Shown here piece by piece: positions 19,621 to 28,304 of a DNA stretch of 64,000 nt (position 1 is the first letter of the stretch; each line of letters opens with the position of its first letter). Under the pieces are notes generated by a model. It was not told the origin of the DNA, searched no databases, and saw only the letters and a program-made list of their open reading frames with translations. Origin of the DNA: Sva-07 sp963698435 (GTDB taxonomy: Bacteria > Actinomycetota > Acidimicrobiia > Acidimicrobiales > Ilumatobacteraceae). The position numbers were made by a program, and so were the translations under genes. The stretch spans positions 568,860 to 632,859 of the forward strand of contig CAVOQV010000018.1 in the NCBI GenBank assembly GCA_963698435.1, read 5' to 3'.

Positions 19621-20412
19621 ATGACTGAGCCGGCGCTCGAACTGCCCGAACACGTCGCCGAGAACCGGCGGCATTGGGACGCCGATGCTCCTCGATGGGT
19701 GGCTTCCGGTGAGCGAGCCTGGGCCCAGACCGAGCCCACGTGGGGGATCTGGGGCGTTCCGAACCACGAACTCCCGCTGCTGCCCGACGACCTCGCCGGT
19801 CAGCGAGCGATCGAACTCGGCTGCGGCACCGGCTACGTGTCGGCCTGGATGCATCGACGCGGCGCATCGGTCTACGCGATCGACAACTCGGCTGAGCAGC
19901 TCGCGACAGCCCGCCGACTCGCCGCCGAGCACGGCGTCGACGACATCGAATGGGTGCATGGCAACGCAGAGACCGTGGATCAGCCCGACGGATCGTTCGA
20001 CCTCGCGATCAGCGAGTACGGCGCCGCGATCTGGTGCGACCCGTACGTCTGGATTCCCGAGGCGCACCGGCTCCTCCGCCCCGGCGGTCGACTCGTCTTC
20101 CTGGGCAATCACCCGCTGGCGATGGTGTGTGCGGCCGCCGACGGTGCCTCACCCGTCGGTCCGACGCTCGAACGTGACTACTTCGGACTCGGTCGCCTCG
20201 ACTGGACCGGCGCCGTCGAGGACCCGGGTGGCATCGAGTTCAACATGGAGATCTCGTCGTGGCTGCGTCTGTTCCGTGACGTCGGCTTCGACGTCGCGGC
20301 GTTCCATGAGATCCAGGCACCGGAGTCGGCCGACGGCACCGAGTTCTGGGTGCCGGCATCGTGGGCCAGACGGTTCCCGGCCGAACAGGCCTGGGAGCTG
20401 ATCAAACGCTGA
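19621..20412 (+). CDS. Class I SAM-dependent methyltransferase
   Basis: The 263-residue protein has motif I IELGCGTGYVSAWMHRRGA (about residue 62), the acidic motif II YAIDNS, and motif IV FDLAISEYGAAIWCDP with the LLRPGGRLVFLG post-motif. This is the Methyltransf_11/25 fold. The N-terminal ENRRHWDADAPRWV stretch is typical of many actinobacterial members. No feature fixes the substrate. It converges with the sortase gene with 11 bp between stop codons. Confidence 0.88.
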   Translation: MTEPALELPEHVAENRRHWDADAPRWVASGERAWAQTEPTWGIWGVPNHELPLLPDDLAGQRAIELGCGTGYVSAWMHRRGASVYAIDNSAEQLATARRLAAEHGVDDIEWVHGNAETVDQPDGSFDLAISEYGAAIWCDPYVWIPEAHRLLRPGGRLVFLGNHPLAMVCAAADGASPVGPTLERDYFGLGRLDWTGAVEDPGGIEFNMEISSWLRLFRDVGFDVAAFHEIQAPESADGTEFWVPASWARRFPAEQAWELIKR

Positions 20413-20423
20413 CCAGCGGGCGG

Positions 20424-21236
20424 TCAGCCGACGGGGACGGCGTACACCACGATGTTCTCGCGGTAGCGCCGGATCTCCGGGTTGTAGTCGCCCCCGCACG
20501 TGATCAACACCAGGTTCTCTTCTCCGGTGTTGCGCCAGATGCGTTCGCGGGGCAACTCCGACTTGCCGTACACGGTGCGTTCGGTGACCTCGTAGCGGCG
20601 GACGCTGCCGTCGTCGAGCGCCACTTCGATCTGTTCGCCCGGCTCGACGCTGCCGAGCCGTGAGAACGGCCCCTGGGTTCGGTTCCACGAGACGTGCGCC
20701 GCGAGGACGGTCGCTCCCGGCTGGCCGGCGGTCGCCCCGTACCGGTACCACCCGATCTCGGTCTCGTCCGGTATCTCCATCTGTCCGTCGAACTCCAACC
20801 CGACCGGCCTGACCGGGAATCGGGCCACGTCGATCGACTGCATCTGGAGCCCGACGGGCCGCGGTCGGGGAGCAACGATCTCCGGCACGGCGCTGAAACG
20901 GGGCCCGAGCTGTTGGGCCAGTGGCGAGAGGGTGCCGTTCGACGTGATGTCCGACGTGGTGTCCGGCGCCGTCTTCAGCGCCGATTCTTCGGCAGGACGT
21001 TGCTGAGGTGGTGTCGTGGGTGTGGTGCGAGGTGGCACCGTCGACGGGGTGACCGTGGCCGTCACGTCGTCGACCTCCAGAACGACGTCGTCGCCGCGCC
21101 CTCTCAGGACCAGACCGGCGACAGCCAGGCCGGCACCTGCGAGGAGTGCGGCGACGATGAGGATCGTGAGGATGGAGCGCCCCACGCCACGCGACGACCG
21201 CCCCGAGCGGAAGGGGGAGGTGGGGCGGTCGTTCAC
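20424..21236 (-). CDS. Sortase (class E/F-like transpeptidase)
   Basis: This is a membrane-anchored cysteine transpeptidase of about 270 residues. An N-terminal helix (GRSILTILIVAALLAGAGLAV) is followed by a Thr/Pro-rich linker and the sortase barrel. The catalytic His is in LAAHVSWN, the Cys in VLITCGGDY, and the Arg in RRYRENIVVYA. The TCGG-x(n)-R-x-Y-R-E-N-x-VVYA ending resembles class F or E sortases of actinobacteria. The GTG at 21236 was chosen; the frame upstream overlaps the DUF4397 gene. It lies 28 bp downstream of that gene on the same strand, so the DUF4397 protein is the obvious co-expressed substrate. The LPSTG protein at 6.5-12.3 kb is a second candidate. Confidence 0.9.
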   Translation of the reverse strand: MNDRPTSPFRSGRSSRGVGRSILTILIVAALLAGAGLAVAGLVLRGRGDDVVLEVDDVTATVTPSTVPPRTTPTTPPQQRPAEESALKTAPDTTSDITSNGTLSPLAQQLGPRFSAVPEIVAPRPRPVGLQMQSIDVARFPVRPVGLEFDGQMEIPDETEIGWYRYGATAGQPGATVLAAHVSWNRTQGPFSRLGSVEPGEQIEVALDDGSVRRYEVTERTVYGKSELPRERIWRNTGEENLVLITCGGDYNPEIRRYRENIVVYAVPVG

Positions 21237-21264
21237 GTGATCGGTGTGGTCGAGGCGTCGACCG

Positions 21265-22095
21265 TCAGGCGTCGACCGTGCGGCGACGCAGGACCATCGC
21301 TCCGCCGGCGAGGGCGAAGAGACCGGCAGCGGCGGCGAAGAGCGCCACCGAGGAGTTCGAGCTCGCGCCGAGCTCGCCGCCGGTGTTGACGGCGGTCGGG
21401 GCGGGGGTGCCGTCACCGGCCGACGAACCGGCCGATTCGAGGACGACGTTCTGGGTGTAGAAGTCGAACGTGTCGTCGCTGAGCGAGCCGACCGCGAACA
21501 CGATCAGGTTCTCACCGGCAGCGACCGTCACGGTCGGAACGTCGGCGATCGGGTCGCCACCGGTCGGGGCGACCTGAGCACCGGCGATCTCACCAGCAGG
21601 AACGTCGAGGCTCGCCTCGTTCGGGTTCGACAGGTTCTCGACCGGACGGGCGTCGCCGAGCACGATGTCGACGGCCGGTGCTGCCGCGGTGTGGCGGACG
21701 GTCAGACGACCCTGGCCGTCGGCCGCCGCAGAGGTGTCGTTCTCGAAGGGGGTGATGGTCGGGGTTCCCTCCGCGTCGAGGTGGGCGACGACGGTCCAGC
21801 TGCCGGAGGCGGGGACGTCGAAGCTGGGCACCGGGCCGATGGCGACGTCTTCGGTGCCGGCGGGGCGGACTTCGAGGTTGACGAGGGTCTGGCCGGCGAA
21901 TGCGCTCAAGTCCTGCATGTCGCCGGGCTCGAAGCCCTCGATGACGACGGCGCCGTCGACGGCGACATCGACCGTGATGCCGGGGATGCCGTGGAGCAAC
22001 ATGATGTTGGCCGATTCCTGGGCGCCGGATGTCCCGGCGGGAACGGCGAGGAGCGTGGCAGCGAGCGCTGCGGCTCCTGCGAGAAACTTCTTCAT
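21265..22095 (-). CDS. DUF4397 surface protein with C-terminal sorting-like signal
   Basis: The 276-residue secreted protein starts MKKFLAGAAALAATLLAVPA, a clear signal peptide ending near AQES. It holds two DUF4397 domains: MLLHGIPGITVDVAVDG near residue 30 and a second unit, RLTVRHTAAAPAVDIVLG, near residue 130. The tail is a short linker, AVNTGGELGASSN, a hydrophobic helix (VALFAAAAGLFALAGGAMVL) and RRRTVDA. This is the layout of a sortase substrate, but the pentapeptide would be AVNTG rather than LPXTG or LAXTG. AAAGGA lies upstream of the ATG as ribosome-binding site. It is followed by the sortase gene. Confidence 0.88.
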   Translation of the reverse strand: MKKFLAGAAALAATLLAVPAGTSGAQESANIMLLHGIPGITVDVAVDGAVVIEGFEPGDMQDLSAFAGQTLVNLEVRPAGTEDVAIGPVPSFDVPASGSWTVVAHLDAEGTPTITPFENDTSAAADGQGRLTVRHTAAAPAVDIVLGDARPVENLSNPNEASLDVPAGEIAGAQVAPTGGDPIADVPTVTVAAGENLIVFAVGSLSDDTFDFYTQNVVLESAGSSAGDGTPAPTAVNTGGELGASSNSSVALFAAAAGLFALAGGAMVLRRRTVDA

Positions 22096-22286
22096 CGAAT
22101 GGTCCTTTCGAATTGCTGTGACCATGGGGCGGTCCCACCGTCTGCCATCTCTACGGCGCCCACCGCAACTCGGATGCCAGTTTTCCTACTCAATCGCTGG
22201 CAGCGCCCGCGCAGCCGGGGGCTGGGGAGACGCGGGGCTCATCGGAAGACGCGCTCAGGGACACGTGAACGCCAGTGCATCCGTCG

Positions 22287-22318
22287 CCGCGGCGCCAACA
22301 CCGGTGTTGGCGCCGCGG
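22287..22318. terminator. Perfect 32-bp palindrome downstream of the M1 aminopeptidase gene
   Basis: The half-site CCGCGGCGCCAACACC is followed directly by its reverse complement, without a loop. It lies 43 bp after the aminopeptidase stop codon (minus strand), in the 265-bp spacer before the DUF4397 start. No T-run follows. Function as terminator or as a protein-binding site is open. The rest of 22,096-22,360 holds no gene. Confidence 0.55.
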
Positions 22319-22360
22319 TCTCTCAGGCTGCTGCTGGCGCCAGCGGTCACCCGGCCGGGG

Positions 22361-24916
22361 TCAGGAATCGTCGGCGCTCCACCGTTGGGCCTCCCGGAGT
22401 CTGAACCGGGTGTTGACCTGTTGGCGCTCGAGGATCTGCTCGAGGGTCTTGGTCGCCTGCTCGATCGGATGCTCAGCGAAGAACGCGACGGTGTCGTCGA
22501 CCTGCTCGGGCGTCGACAGCGTGGAGACCGAGTCGACCATTCGGACGATGGTGTTGCTGGGGAATCGATCGAGCGCTTGGTCCCAGTGATCGCGCAGAAA
22601 GGCCCACGCGGCGGCGCCGTGGTGTCGATTGGCGATGCTGGCACGGAGCAGGAACGGTGCGTTCTGGGTTCGGACCTCGGAACTCATCGCGAACTCGCAG
22701 GTGGACAGCACGAGTTCTTCGTCGTCGAACTCGGCCAGTGAGTAGAGGTGGCGGAGCTGTTCCTGCGGTGTTGCTGCGCCGAGGAAGCGCCGGCGCATGA
22801 GGTCGTAGATGTCGGCACCGCCGGTCGAGGCGACGACCGACGTGGCAACCGAGATCAGCTCGGGGTCCACCGCCGTGGCACCGGTGTTGGCAGCCTCGAA
22901 CCACTCGCGGCAGCGAGCCTGTACGCCGGCGTCATCGCCCAGCACGCCGAGCAGTCCGACCAGCAGGCCACGGAGCTTGCTGGTCAGATCGGTCTCGCCG
23001 TCGGACGGATCGCCGAGGTCGTCGAGCGCCGGTCGAGCCAGGTCGCGCACCTGGGCCTGGAACGCAACGCGCACGGAGCCGTCGGGAACGATTCGGCCGA
23101 TGCCGCGCAGTGCGATGGCGATCGCCTGCCACACCGTGTGTTCACGCTCGTCGGCGAACGCTCGGAGGAAGTCGAGCAGGTCCGTCGCCGACATCCGGCC
23201 GGCGACGCTGGCGGCCCAGGCGTCGTCGACGAGGTTGTACCGTTCGAGCGTCGACAACGACGCGATCGCGGCGCCATCGAGCCGGGCGCGCAGGTCGTCG
23301 CTGTAGGCCACGCGGTAGAAGCCGTGCCCTCCGGCGTTGACCACGATCGGCAACGACGTGTCCGAGATCGGCAACGCGGCGACCTCGTCGTCGAGAAGCA
23401 GCGTCGTCGTGTCGGCGCCGATGCGCACATGGACGGGGATCACCCACCGCTGATCCTCGGCGCCGCCGTGCCGGTCGCCGGTCGAGCTGGCGTCGTCGAA
23501 GCCGAAGCGGCGCTGTCGCAATGCGAGCGCTCCATCGACGACGTCCGCCGCGACCAGCGGGTACCCCGGCTGCCAGATCCACGAGTCCATGATGCGCCGC
23601 ACCGGCTCGCCGGTCGTCGCCTCGATGGCATCCCACAGATCGTTGGTCTCGGTGTTCGCATAGCTGTGGCGCTCGAGGTAGTGACTCACACCCTGGCGGA
23701 ACTGTTCGGCGCCGAGGTACTGCTCGAGCATGCGCAGCAGCGCGCCGCCCTTCTGATACGTGAGCACGTCGAACATGCCCTCGCAGTCGGCAGGGGAGCG
23801 GACTTCGTACTCGACCGACCGCGTGCTGGTCAGCGAGTCGGTTTCGAATGCGGTGCTTCGGTCGACACCGAACGCAGTCCAGCGCTCCCAGTCGGGTCGA
23901 TACGCGTCGCACGCCGCGACCTCCATGAACGTGGCGAACGCCTCGTTCAACCAGATGCCGTTCCACCAGCGCATCGTGACCAGGTCGCCGAACCACATGT
24001 GGGCCAGCTCGTGGGCGATGACGTCCGCAACGAGTTGACGTTCGTTCTGCGTGCTCGTGGCGGGGTCGACCAACAACAGGCTCTCGCGGAAGGTGATGCA
24101 ACCGAGGTTCTCCATCGCCCCCGCGGCGAAATCGGGCAGTGCGACCAGATCGACCTTTGCCCCCGGGTAGGCGATTCCGTAGTAGTCCTGGAACCAGCGC
24201 AGACAGAACGTGCCGACATCGAGACCGAAGCCCGTCAGATGACCCTTGCCGGGCACGTGGACGACTCGCACCGGGATGTCGCCGACGTCGACGATCTCGG
24301 TGGTTTCCAATCGTCCCACCACGAACGCGATCAGATAGCTGCTCATCACCATCGTGTCGGCGAAGCGGATCACGTGACGCCCGTTCTCGATGACGACGGC
24401 GGCTTCGGGTGCGTTCGAAATCGCCGTCAGGCCCTCGTCGACGTCGAGCGTGACCGCGAACACCGCCTTGAACTCGGGTTCGTCCCAACACGGAAAGGCT
24501 CGTCGGCAGTCGGTCGCCTGCATCTGCGTGGCGGCGATCACCTGCTCGTCACCGTTGTCGTCGACATAGGTGCTTCGGTAGAAGCCGCGGAGCTTGTCGT
24601 TGAGCACGCCCTCGAACTCGATCGTCAGGACGCTGACGCCGGCCTCGAGACTCGTCGGCGGGGTGACGAACAGCCGCTCGGACGAGGCGTCGAGTTCCCA
24701 GTCGGCCGGGTTGCCGTCGACGTCGCATCGAGCGATCGCCAGTTCGTCGGCGTTGAGCACCAAGCAGTTCGTCGGAGCGTCGACGACGACCTCGATCCGG
24801 ACCGACCCGACGAAGGTTGCCTCGGTCAACGATGGCCGCAGTCGCAGGTCGTAGCGGCGGGGTCGGACGCCGCTGGGGAGCCGGTACGGATCGAGTGCGG
24901 TTGCTGGCACGGGCAT
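22361..24916 (-). CDS. pepN: M1 family aminopeptidase N
   Basis: The 851-residue zinc aminopeptidase removes N-terminal residues from peptides. GAMEN (exopeptidase motif, about residue 266) precedes HELAHMWFGD, the HExxH zinc site with the distal Glu in NEAFATFMEV about 20 residues on. The catalytic Tyr region and an ERAP1-like helical C-terminal domain follow. Length and order match actinobacterial PepN. No signal peptide is seen, so it is cytoplasmic. ATG 24916 (MPVPATALDPYRLPSG) has a TACCCT element 7 nt upstream and shares a compact promoter region with the divergent kinase gene. Confidence 0.95.
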   Translation of the reverse strand: MPVPATALDPYRLPSGVRPRRYDLRLRPSLTEATFVGSVRIEVVVDAPTNCLVLNADELAIARCDVDGNPADWELDASSERLFVTPPTSLEAGVSVLTIEFEGVLNDKLRGFYRSTYVDDNGDEQVIAATQMQATDCRRAFPCWDEPEFKAVFAVTLDVDEGLTAISNAPEAAVVIENGRHVIRFADTMVMSSYLIAFVVGRLETTEIVDVGDIPVRVVHVPGKGHLTGFGLDVGTFCLRWFQDYYGIAYPGAKVDLVALPDFAAGAMENLGCITFRESLLLVDPATSTQNERQLVADVIAHELAHMWFGDLVTMRWWNGIWLNEAFATFMEVAACDAYRPDWERWTAFGVDRSTAFETDSLTSTRSVEYEVRSPADCEGMFDVLTYQKGGALLRMLEQYLGAEQFRQGVSHYLERHSYANTETNDLWDAIEATTGEPVRRIMDSWIWQPGYPLVAADVVDGALALRQRRFGFDDASSTGDRHGGAEDQRWVIPVHVRIGADTTTLLLDDEVAALPISDTSLPIVVNAGGHGFYRVAYSDDLRARLDGAAIASLSTLERYNLVDDAWAASVAGRMSATDLLDFLRAFADEREHTVWQAIAIALRGIGRIVPDGSVRVAFQAQVRDLARPALDDLGDPSDGETDLTSKLRGLLVGLLGVLGDDAGVQARCREWFEAANTGATAVDPELISVATSVVASTGGADIYDLMRRRFLGAATPQEQLRHLYSLAEFDDEELVLSTCEFAMSSEVRTQNAPFLLRASIANRHHGAAAWAFLRDHWDQALDRFPSNTIVRMVDSVSTLSTPEQVDDTVAFFAEHPIEQATKTLEQILERQQVNTRFRLREAQRWSADDS

Positions 24917-24923
24917 CGTCGTG

Positions 24924-24942
24924 AGGGTACCCCCGGTAGCCT
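24924..24942. promoter_or_regulatory. Back-to-back leaderless promoters, pepN and PfkB kinase
   Basis: TACCCT on the minus strand (24929-24924) lies 7 nt before the pepN ATG. TAGCCT on the plus strand (24937-24942) lies 8 nt before the kinase GTG. The -10 elements are separated by 7 bp in a 34-bp intergenic region, so the -35 region of each promoter must lie inside the other gene. Confidence 0.45.
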
Positions 24943-24950
24943 GGTCACTC

Positions 24951-25976
24951 GTGTCCGACCTGACCCGACGGTTCTCCACCGGATCCACCACCTTGCCGGC
25001 CCGGTACGACGTGGTCGGCATCGGCAATGCGTTGGTCGATGTGATCGCTCCCGCCGAGGATCACTTCCTCGAGCGCCACGATCTCGTCAAGGGTTCGATG
25101 ACACTCGTCGAGACCGAACGCGCCGTCGAGTTGTACGCGGCGCTCGATCGCGCCGTCGAGATGAGCGGTGGGTCAGCTGCCAACACGGTGGTCGGCGTCG
25201 CCAGTCTCGGCGGGCGCGCTGCCTACATCGGCAAGGTGAACGGCGACGACCTCGGCGACGTGTTCGGCCACGACATGCGCGCCGTCGGCGTCACGTTCCA
25301 CCGTCCGCCCGGCGACCACGGCACACCGACGGGCCGGTGCGTGATCGTGGTCACTCCCGACGCCGAGCGCACGATGAACACCTATCTCGGCGTGTCGAGT
25401 GAGCTGGGCGTCGACGACCTCGACGAATCGGTGGTGGCCGATTCTCACGTGCTCTACATGGAGGGCTACCTGTTCGACCGCGATGACGCCAAGGCAGCGT
25501 TCCGGCGCGCTGCCGAGGTCGCCCACGAGCACGGGAGGATGGTGTCGCTGACCCTGTCCGACTCGTTCTGCGTCGATCGACACCGAGACGACTTCCGCTC
25601 GTTGGTTCAGGATCGGGTCGACCTGCTGTTCGGCAACCACGACGAACTGCTCTCGCTCTACCAACTCGACTCCTTCGAGGAGGCGGTGGCGGCGCTGCGC
25701 GCCGAGTGCGAGTTCGCAGCGATCACCGTCGGCGCCGAGGGGTGTGTGATCGTGACACCGGACGAGCTCGTGCGGGTGCCGGCGATGCCGGTCGACAAGG
25801 TGATCGACACGACGGGTGCCGGTGACCTGTTCGCGGCGGGCTTCCTGCACGGCTTGACCACTGGGCGCGATCTCCAGACCTGTGGTCGCTATGGAGCGAT
25901 CGCCGCTGCGGAGGTGATCGGCCACGTGGGGCCGCGCCCGCTGGTCGAGTTGCGTAACCTGATCGGTGATGGCTGA
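24951..25976 (+). CDS. PfkB family kinase, adenosine-kinase-like
   Basis: The 341-residue ribokinase-fold enzyme has the N-terminal nucleoside/sugar site VVGIGNALVDVIAP and the GG motif MSGGSAANTVVGVASLGGRAAYIGKV. The C-terminal catalytic DTTGAGDLFAAGFLHGL (about residue 286) holds the Asp base and anion hole. The GIGNALVDV and SGGSAANT pattern is that of the adenosine kinase/nucleoside kinase subgroup found in actinobacteria and plants. Start GTG 24951 has a leaderless-type -10. Its stop overlaps the next gene by 8 bp, so the two are translationally coupled. With add, upp and the BMP transporter nearby it may phosphorylate salvaged nucleosides. Confidence 0.88.
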   Translation: MSDLTRRFSTGSTTLPARYDVVGIGNALVDVIAPAEDHFLERHDLVKGSMTLVETERAVELYAALDRAVEMSGGSAANTVVGVASLGGRAAYIGKVNGDDLGDVFGHDMRAVGVTFHRPPGDHGTPTGRCVIVVTPDAERTMNTYLGVSSELGVDDLDESVVADSHVLYMEGYLFDRDDAKAAFRRAAEVAHEHGRMVSLTLSDSFCVDRHRDDFRSLVQDRVDLLFGNHDELLSLYQLDSFEEAVAALRAECEFAAITVGAEGCVIVTPDELVRVPAMPVDKVIDTTGAGDLFAAGFLHGLTTGRDLQTCGRYGAIAAAEVIGHVGPRPLVELRNLIGDG

Positions 25977-27615
25977 CCCCGAGCCCTCCGTGGGTACCGA
26001 TGATCTGATCGTCACCGCGGCGAAGTGGCTGGAGGCCGAACCCGACGCAGACATCCGTGACGAGCTCTCGTCGCTGATCGACGCTGCACGCGCCGGCGAT
26101 GCCGCCGAACTCGCCGATCGTTTCGCCGGCCGCTTGCAGTTCGGGACAGCCGGCTTGCGTGCCGCCGTGGCTGCCGGGCCGATGCGGATGAATCGTCTGG
26201 TCGTCCGCCAGGCCGCTGCCGGGCTCGGTCGATGGTTGCTCGATGCGGAGGCGTCCGGTGAGATTCCCGACGCCGCTCGCCGCGGTGTGGTGATCGCCCA
26301 CGACGCCCGACGCAAGAGCGATCTGTTCGCTGAGGACACCGCCCGTGTGCTCGCCGCACTCGGTATTCGCTCGATGCTGCACCCCGACGTGCAGCCGACG
26401 CCGGTGCTCGCCTGGTCGATCACCGGGACCGGCGCCGCTGCGGGTGTCGTCGTGACCGCCTCGCACAACCCGCCGGCGGACAACGGGTACAAGGTGTATC
26501 TCGAGACCGGCTCGCAGATCGTGTCGCCGATCGACGCCGACATCGCCGACCGGATCGGTCGATTCGACCCGCTGACCGTCGCGCTCGCGTCTGCTGACGA
26601 TCCGTTGATCGAGCGACTGGATGGTTCCTGGGTCGACCGGTACGTCGAGTTCGTACCGTCGGTGCGGCTGCGTCCCGATGTTCCCGGCGTCACGGTCGCC
26701 TATACGGCGATGCACGGTGTGGGCGGCGCCGTCGTGCTGCGTGCGTTCGAAGCGGCGGGCCTGCCGTCTCCGTTCGTGGTGGCTGCGCAACAGGAACCTG
26801 ACGGCACGTTTCCCACGGTGTCGTTCCCGAACCCTGAGGAGCCGGGAGCGATGGACCTCCTGCTCGCCGAAGCACAGGAATGCGGTGCCAAGGTTGCACT
26901 CGCGAACGATCCCGATGCCGACCGGCTCGGTGTGGCGATTCCTCAGGCTGACGGATCGTGGCGGCGGTTGAGTGGTGACGAGATCGGGTGGCTGTTCGCC
27001 GACTACATCTTGGCCAACACCGCTGGCGACGACCGGCTCGTGGTGACCACGTTGGTGTCGTCGTCGTTGCTCGCGCGGATCGCCGAGGCCGCCGGAGTGC
27101 ACAGCGAGGAGACGTTCACCGGGTTCAAGTACATCGGCAAGATCGCCACCGAACGTCCGGATCTGCGGTTGATGCTCGGCTACGAGCAGGCGCTCGGCTA
27201 TCTGGTGGCGCCGCGACCGCTCGACAAGGACGGCATCACCGCAGCGGTCCTGATGGCGGAGATCGCGGCCGTCGCCGAGTCGGAGGGCCAGACGCTGCAG
27301 GACCGCCTCGACGCGATCGCCGACCGGTTCGGTCGCTACATCACCGCCGAGTTGTCGGTCAAGATGCCGCCGGCCGACGGTGCCGCCTGGGTTGCATCGA
27401 TCGAGGCCGACCCGCCGACGGAGGTGGGAGGCCACCCTGTCGTGTCGGTGCAGACCTATCCCGAAGCGAACCTGGTGCGCCTGATGCTCGACGGCGGGGT
27501 GCGGCTGCAGATCCGCCCCAGCGGTACCGAGCCCAAGGTCAAGCTCTACGGAGAAGCCGTCGACGTCGCCCCTGCCGACCTCCAGACCCTCCTCGAAACC
27601 CTGGCCCGAACGTAA
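25969..27615 (+). CDS. Phospho-sugar mutase (phosphoglucomutase/phosphomannomutase, PGM2/PgcA type)
   Basis: The 548-residue alpha-D-phosphohexomutase has all four domains. LQFGTAGLRA opens the first, the phospho-serine loop is VTASHNPPADNGYK (about residue 163), and the metal loop is NDPDADRLGVA. GYEQALGYLV gives sugar specificity, and RPSGTEPKVKLYGEA is the C-terminal phosphate-binding loop. The length fits the PGM2-like branch, which includes phosphoribomutase/phosphopentomutase activity, rather than the shorter classical ManB. Pairing with a nucleoside-kinase-like gene would suit ribose-1-phosphate use, but this is inference. A GTG at 25966 directly precedes the ATG. Confidence 0.9.
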   Translation: MADPEPSVGTDDLIVTAAKWLEAEPDADIRDELSSLIDAARAGDAAELADRFAGRLQFGTAGLRAAVAAGPMRMNRLVVRQAAAGLGRWLLDAEASGEIPDAARRGVVIAHDARRKSDLFAEDTARVLAALGIRSMLHPDVQPTPVLAWSITGTGAAAGVVVTASHNPPADNGYKVYLETGSQIVSPIDADIADRIGRFDPLTVALASADDPLIERLDGSWVDRYVEFVPSVRLRPDVPGVTVAYTAMHGVGGAVVLRAFEAAGLPSPFVVAAQQEPDGTFPTVSFPNPEEPGAMDLLLAEAQECGAKVALANDPDADRLGVAIPQADGSWRRLSGDEIGWLFADYILANTAGDDRLVVTTLVSSSLLARIAEAAGVHSEETFTGFKYIGKIATERPDLRLMLGYEQALGYLVAPRPLDKDGITAAVLMAEIAAVAESEGQTLQDRLDAIADRFGRYITAELSVKMPPADGAAWVASIEADPPTEVGGHPVVSVQTYPEANLVRLMLDGGVRLQIRPSGTEPKVKLYGEAVDVAPADLQTLLETLART

Positions 27616-27639
27616 CGTTTGGTGTCGGACACCAAACGT
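27615..27639. repeat. REP-like hairpin 1, at mutase stop codon
   Basis: ACGTTTGGTGTC, a single G, then its perfect complement form a 12-bp stem with a one-base loop. It starts on the last base of the mutase TAA codon. The core GGTGTC-N-GACACC is shared with the hairpin at 28305-28339 on the other side of the transposase remnant. Confidence 0.75.
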
Positions 27640-27640
27640 G

Positions 27641-28268
27641 ACGCCGCCGCTCGAACTCGCCCTTCGAGTTGCGTCACCAACGCACCGAAGGTGACGACGT
27701 CGTGTCGTGAGTGCAGTGCGAGCCGCCTCGGCCGACGCCAGGCCGATCCAGTCCGCGACCTCCGTGGCGGCCATCTCGGCCACCTCGAATCCGAGCAACA
27801 GGCGGACACCCATGCCCTCCGGGCAGCCGAGGTCGATGCGGGCGCCGACGATCCGGTCGATGGTCTCCTTGGTGGCTCTGGTCTGGCCAGGGGACTCGAG
27901 CGGGGAGGGAGACGAGCTCGCGATGCAGCTCCGGTGTGAGCAACGTGTCGACCGTTGTGCGAGACAACCACGGTGGGGCCTCACGACGGCCGAGGTATAC
28001 CCCGAAACTCGACCACCGGTAGGTCTCGAGCGATGCTTGTGGGACCAGGTCAGACAGCCCCGGTTGGGCAGTGCAGTAGCCAGTGGTAGTGGTTTCCCAT
28101 CAGGCAAGAGGCGTGGACTTCGACACCGTGCTCTGTCGTCAACTGCGCCAGCGGCTTCTCGCACGTGACGCGGTCTCGGTCGTGGAAGAAGATGGGCTGG
28201 TGATCGAGGCCACGATTCATCACGTGATGCCATCCGCCCGGGTCGTCGATTCGGAGTGGTCGAGCCAT
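27641..28268 (-). pseudogene. Decayed REP-associated tyrosine transposase (RAYT, Y1_Tnp/IS200-like)
   Basis: From ATG 28268 the frame reads MARPLRIDDPGGWHHVMNRG and then MGNHYHWLLH, the start and HUH (HYH) site of the RAYT family. After LLHCPTG a stop appears. The next recognisable piece, in another frame, is SLETYRWSSFGVYLG followed by PPWLSRTTVDTLL, which in intact proteins lies about 75 residues further on. The segment with the catalytic Tyr and NPVRA-type region is therefore missing. A C-terminal helix-turn-helix-like stretch (EVADWIGLASAEAARTAL) follows in yet another frame. So there is an internal deletion plus frame changes, and the protein is dead. RAYTs mobilise REP hairpins, and two such hairpins border this gene. 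Confidence 0.8.
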
Positions 28269-28304
28269 GTCGACGAACGTACGCCCAGGGTGTGACGGAG
28301 TTCG

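Noticed and set aside
22748..25402. 884-codon open frame on the plus strand opposite pepN
   Set aside because: It is the antisense of the M1 aminopeptidase, which has all family motifs. Long antisense frames are expected at this G+C content, and the translation is low-complexity and Arg/Val/Asp-rich.
25723..28233. 836-codon minus-strand frame covering the phospho-sugar mutase
   Set aside because: It is opposite a gene with clear catalytic motifs and shows no protein-like pattern. Only its upstream tail touches the transposase remnant.
27641..28304. Intact insertion sequence
   Set aside because: No inverted terminal repeats with target-site duplication, and the transposase lacks its central part. 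The hairpins are single REP-like units, not IS ends that can be verified.
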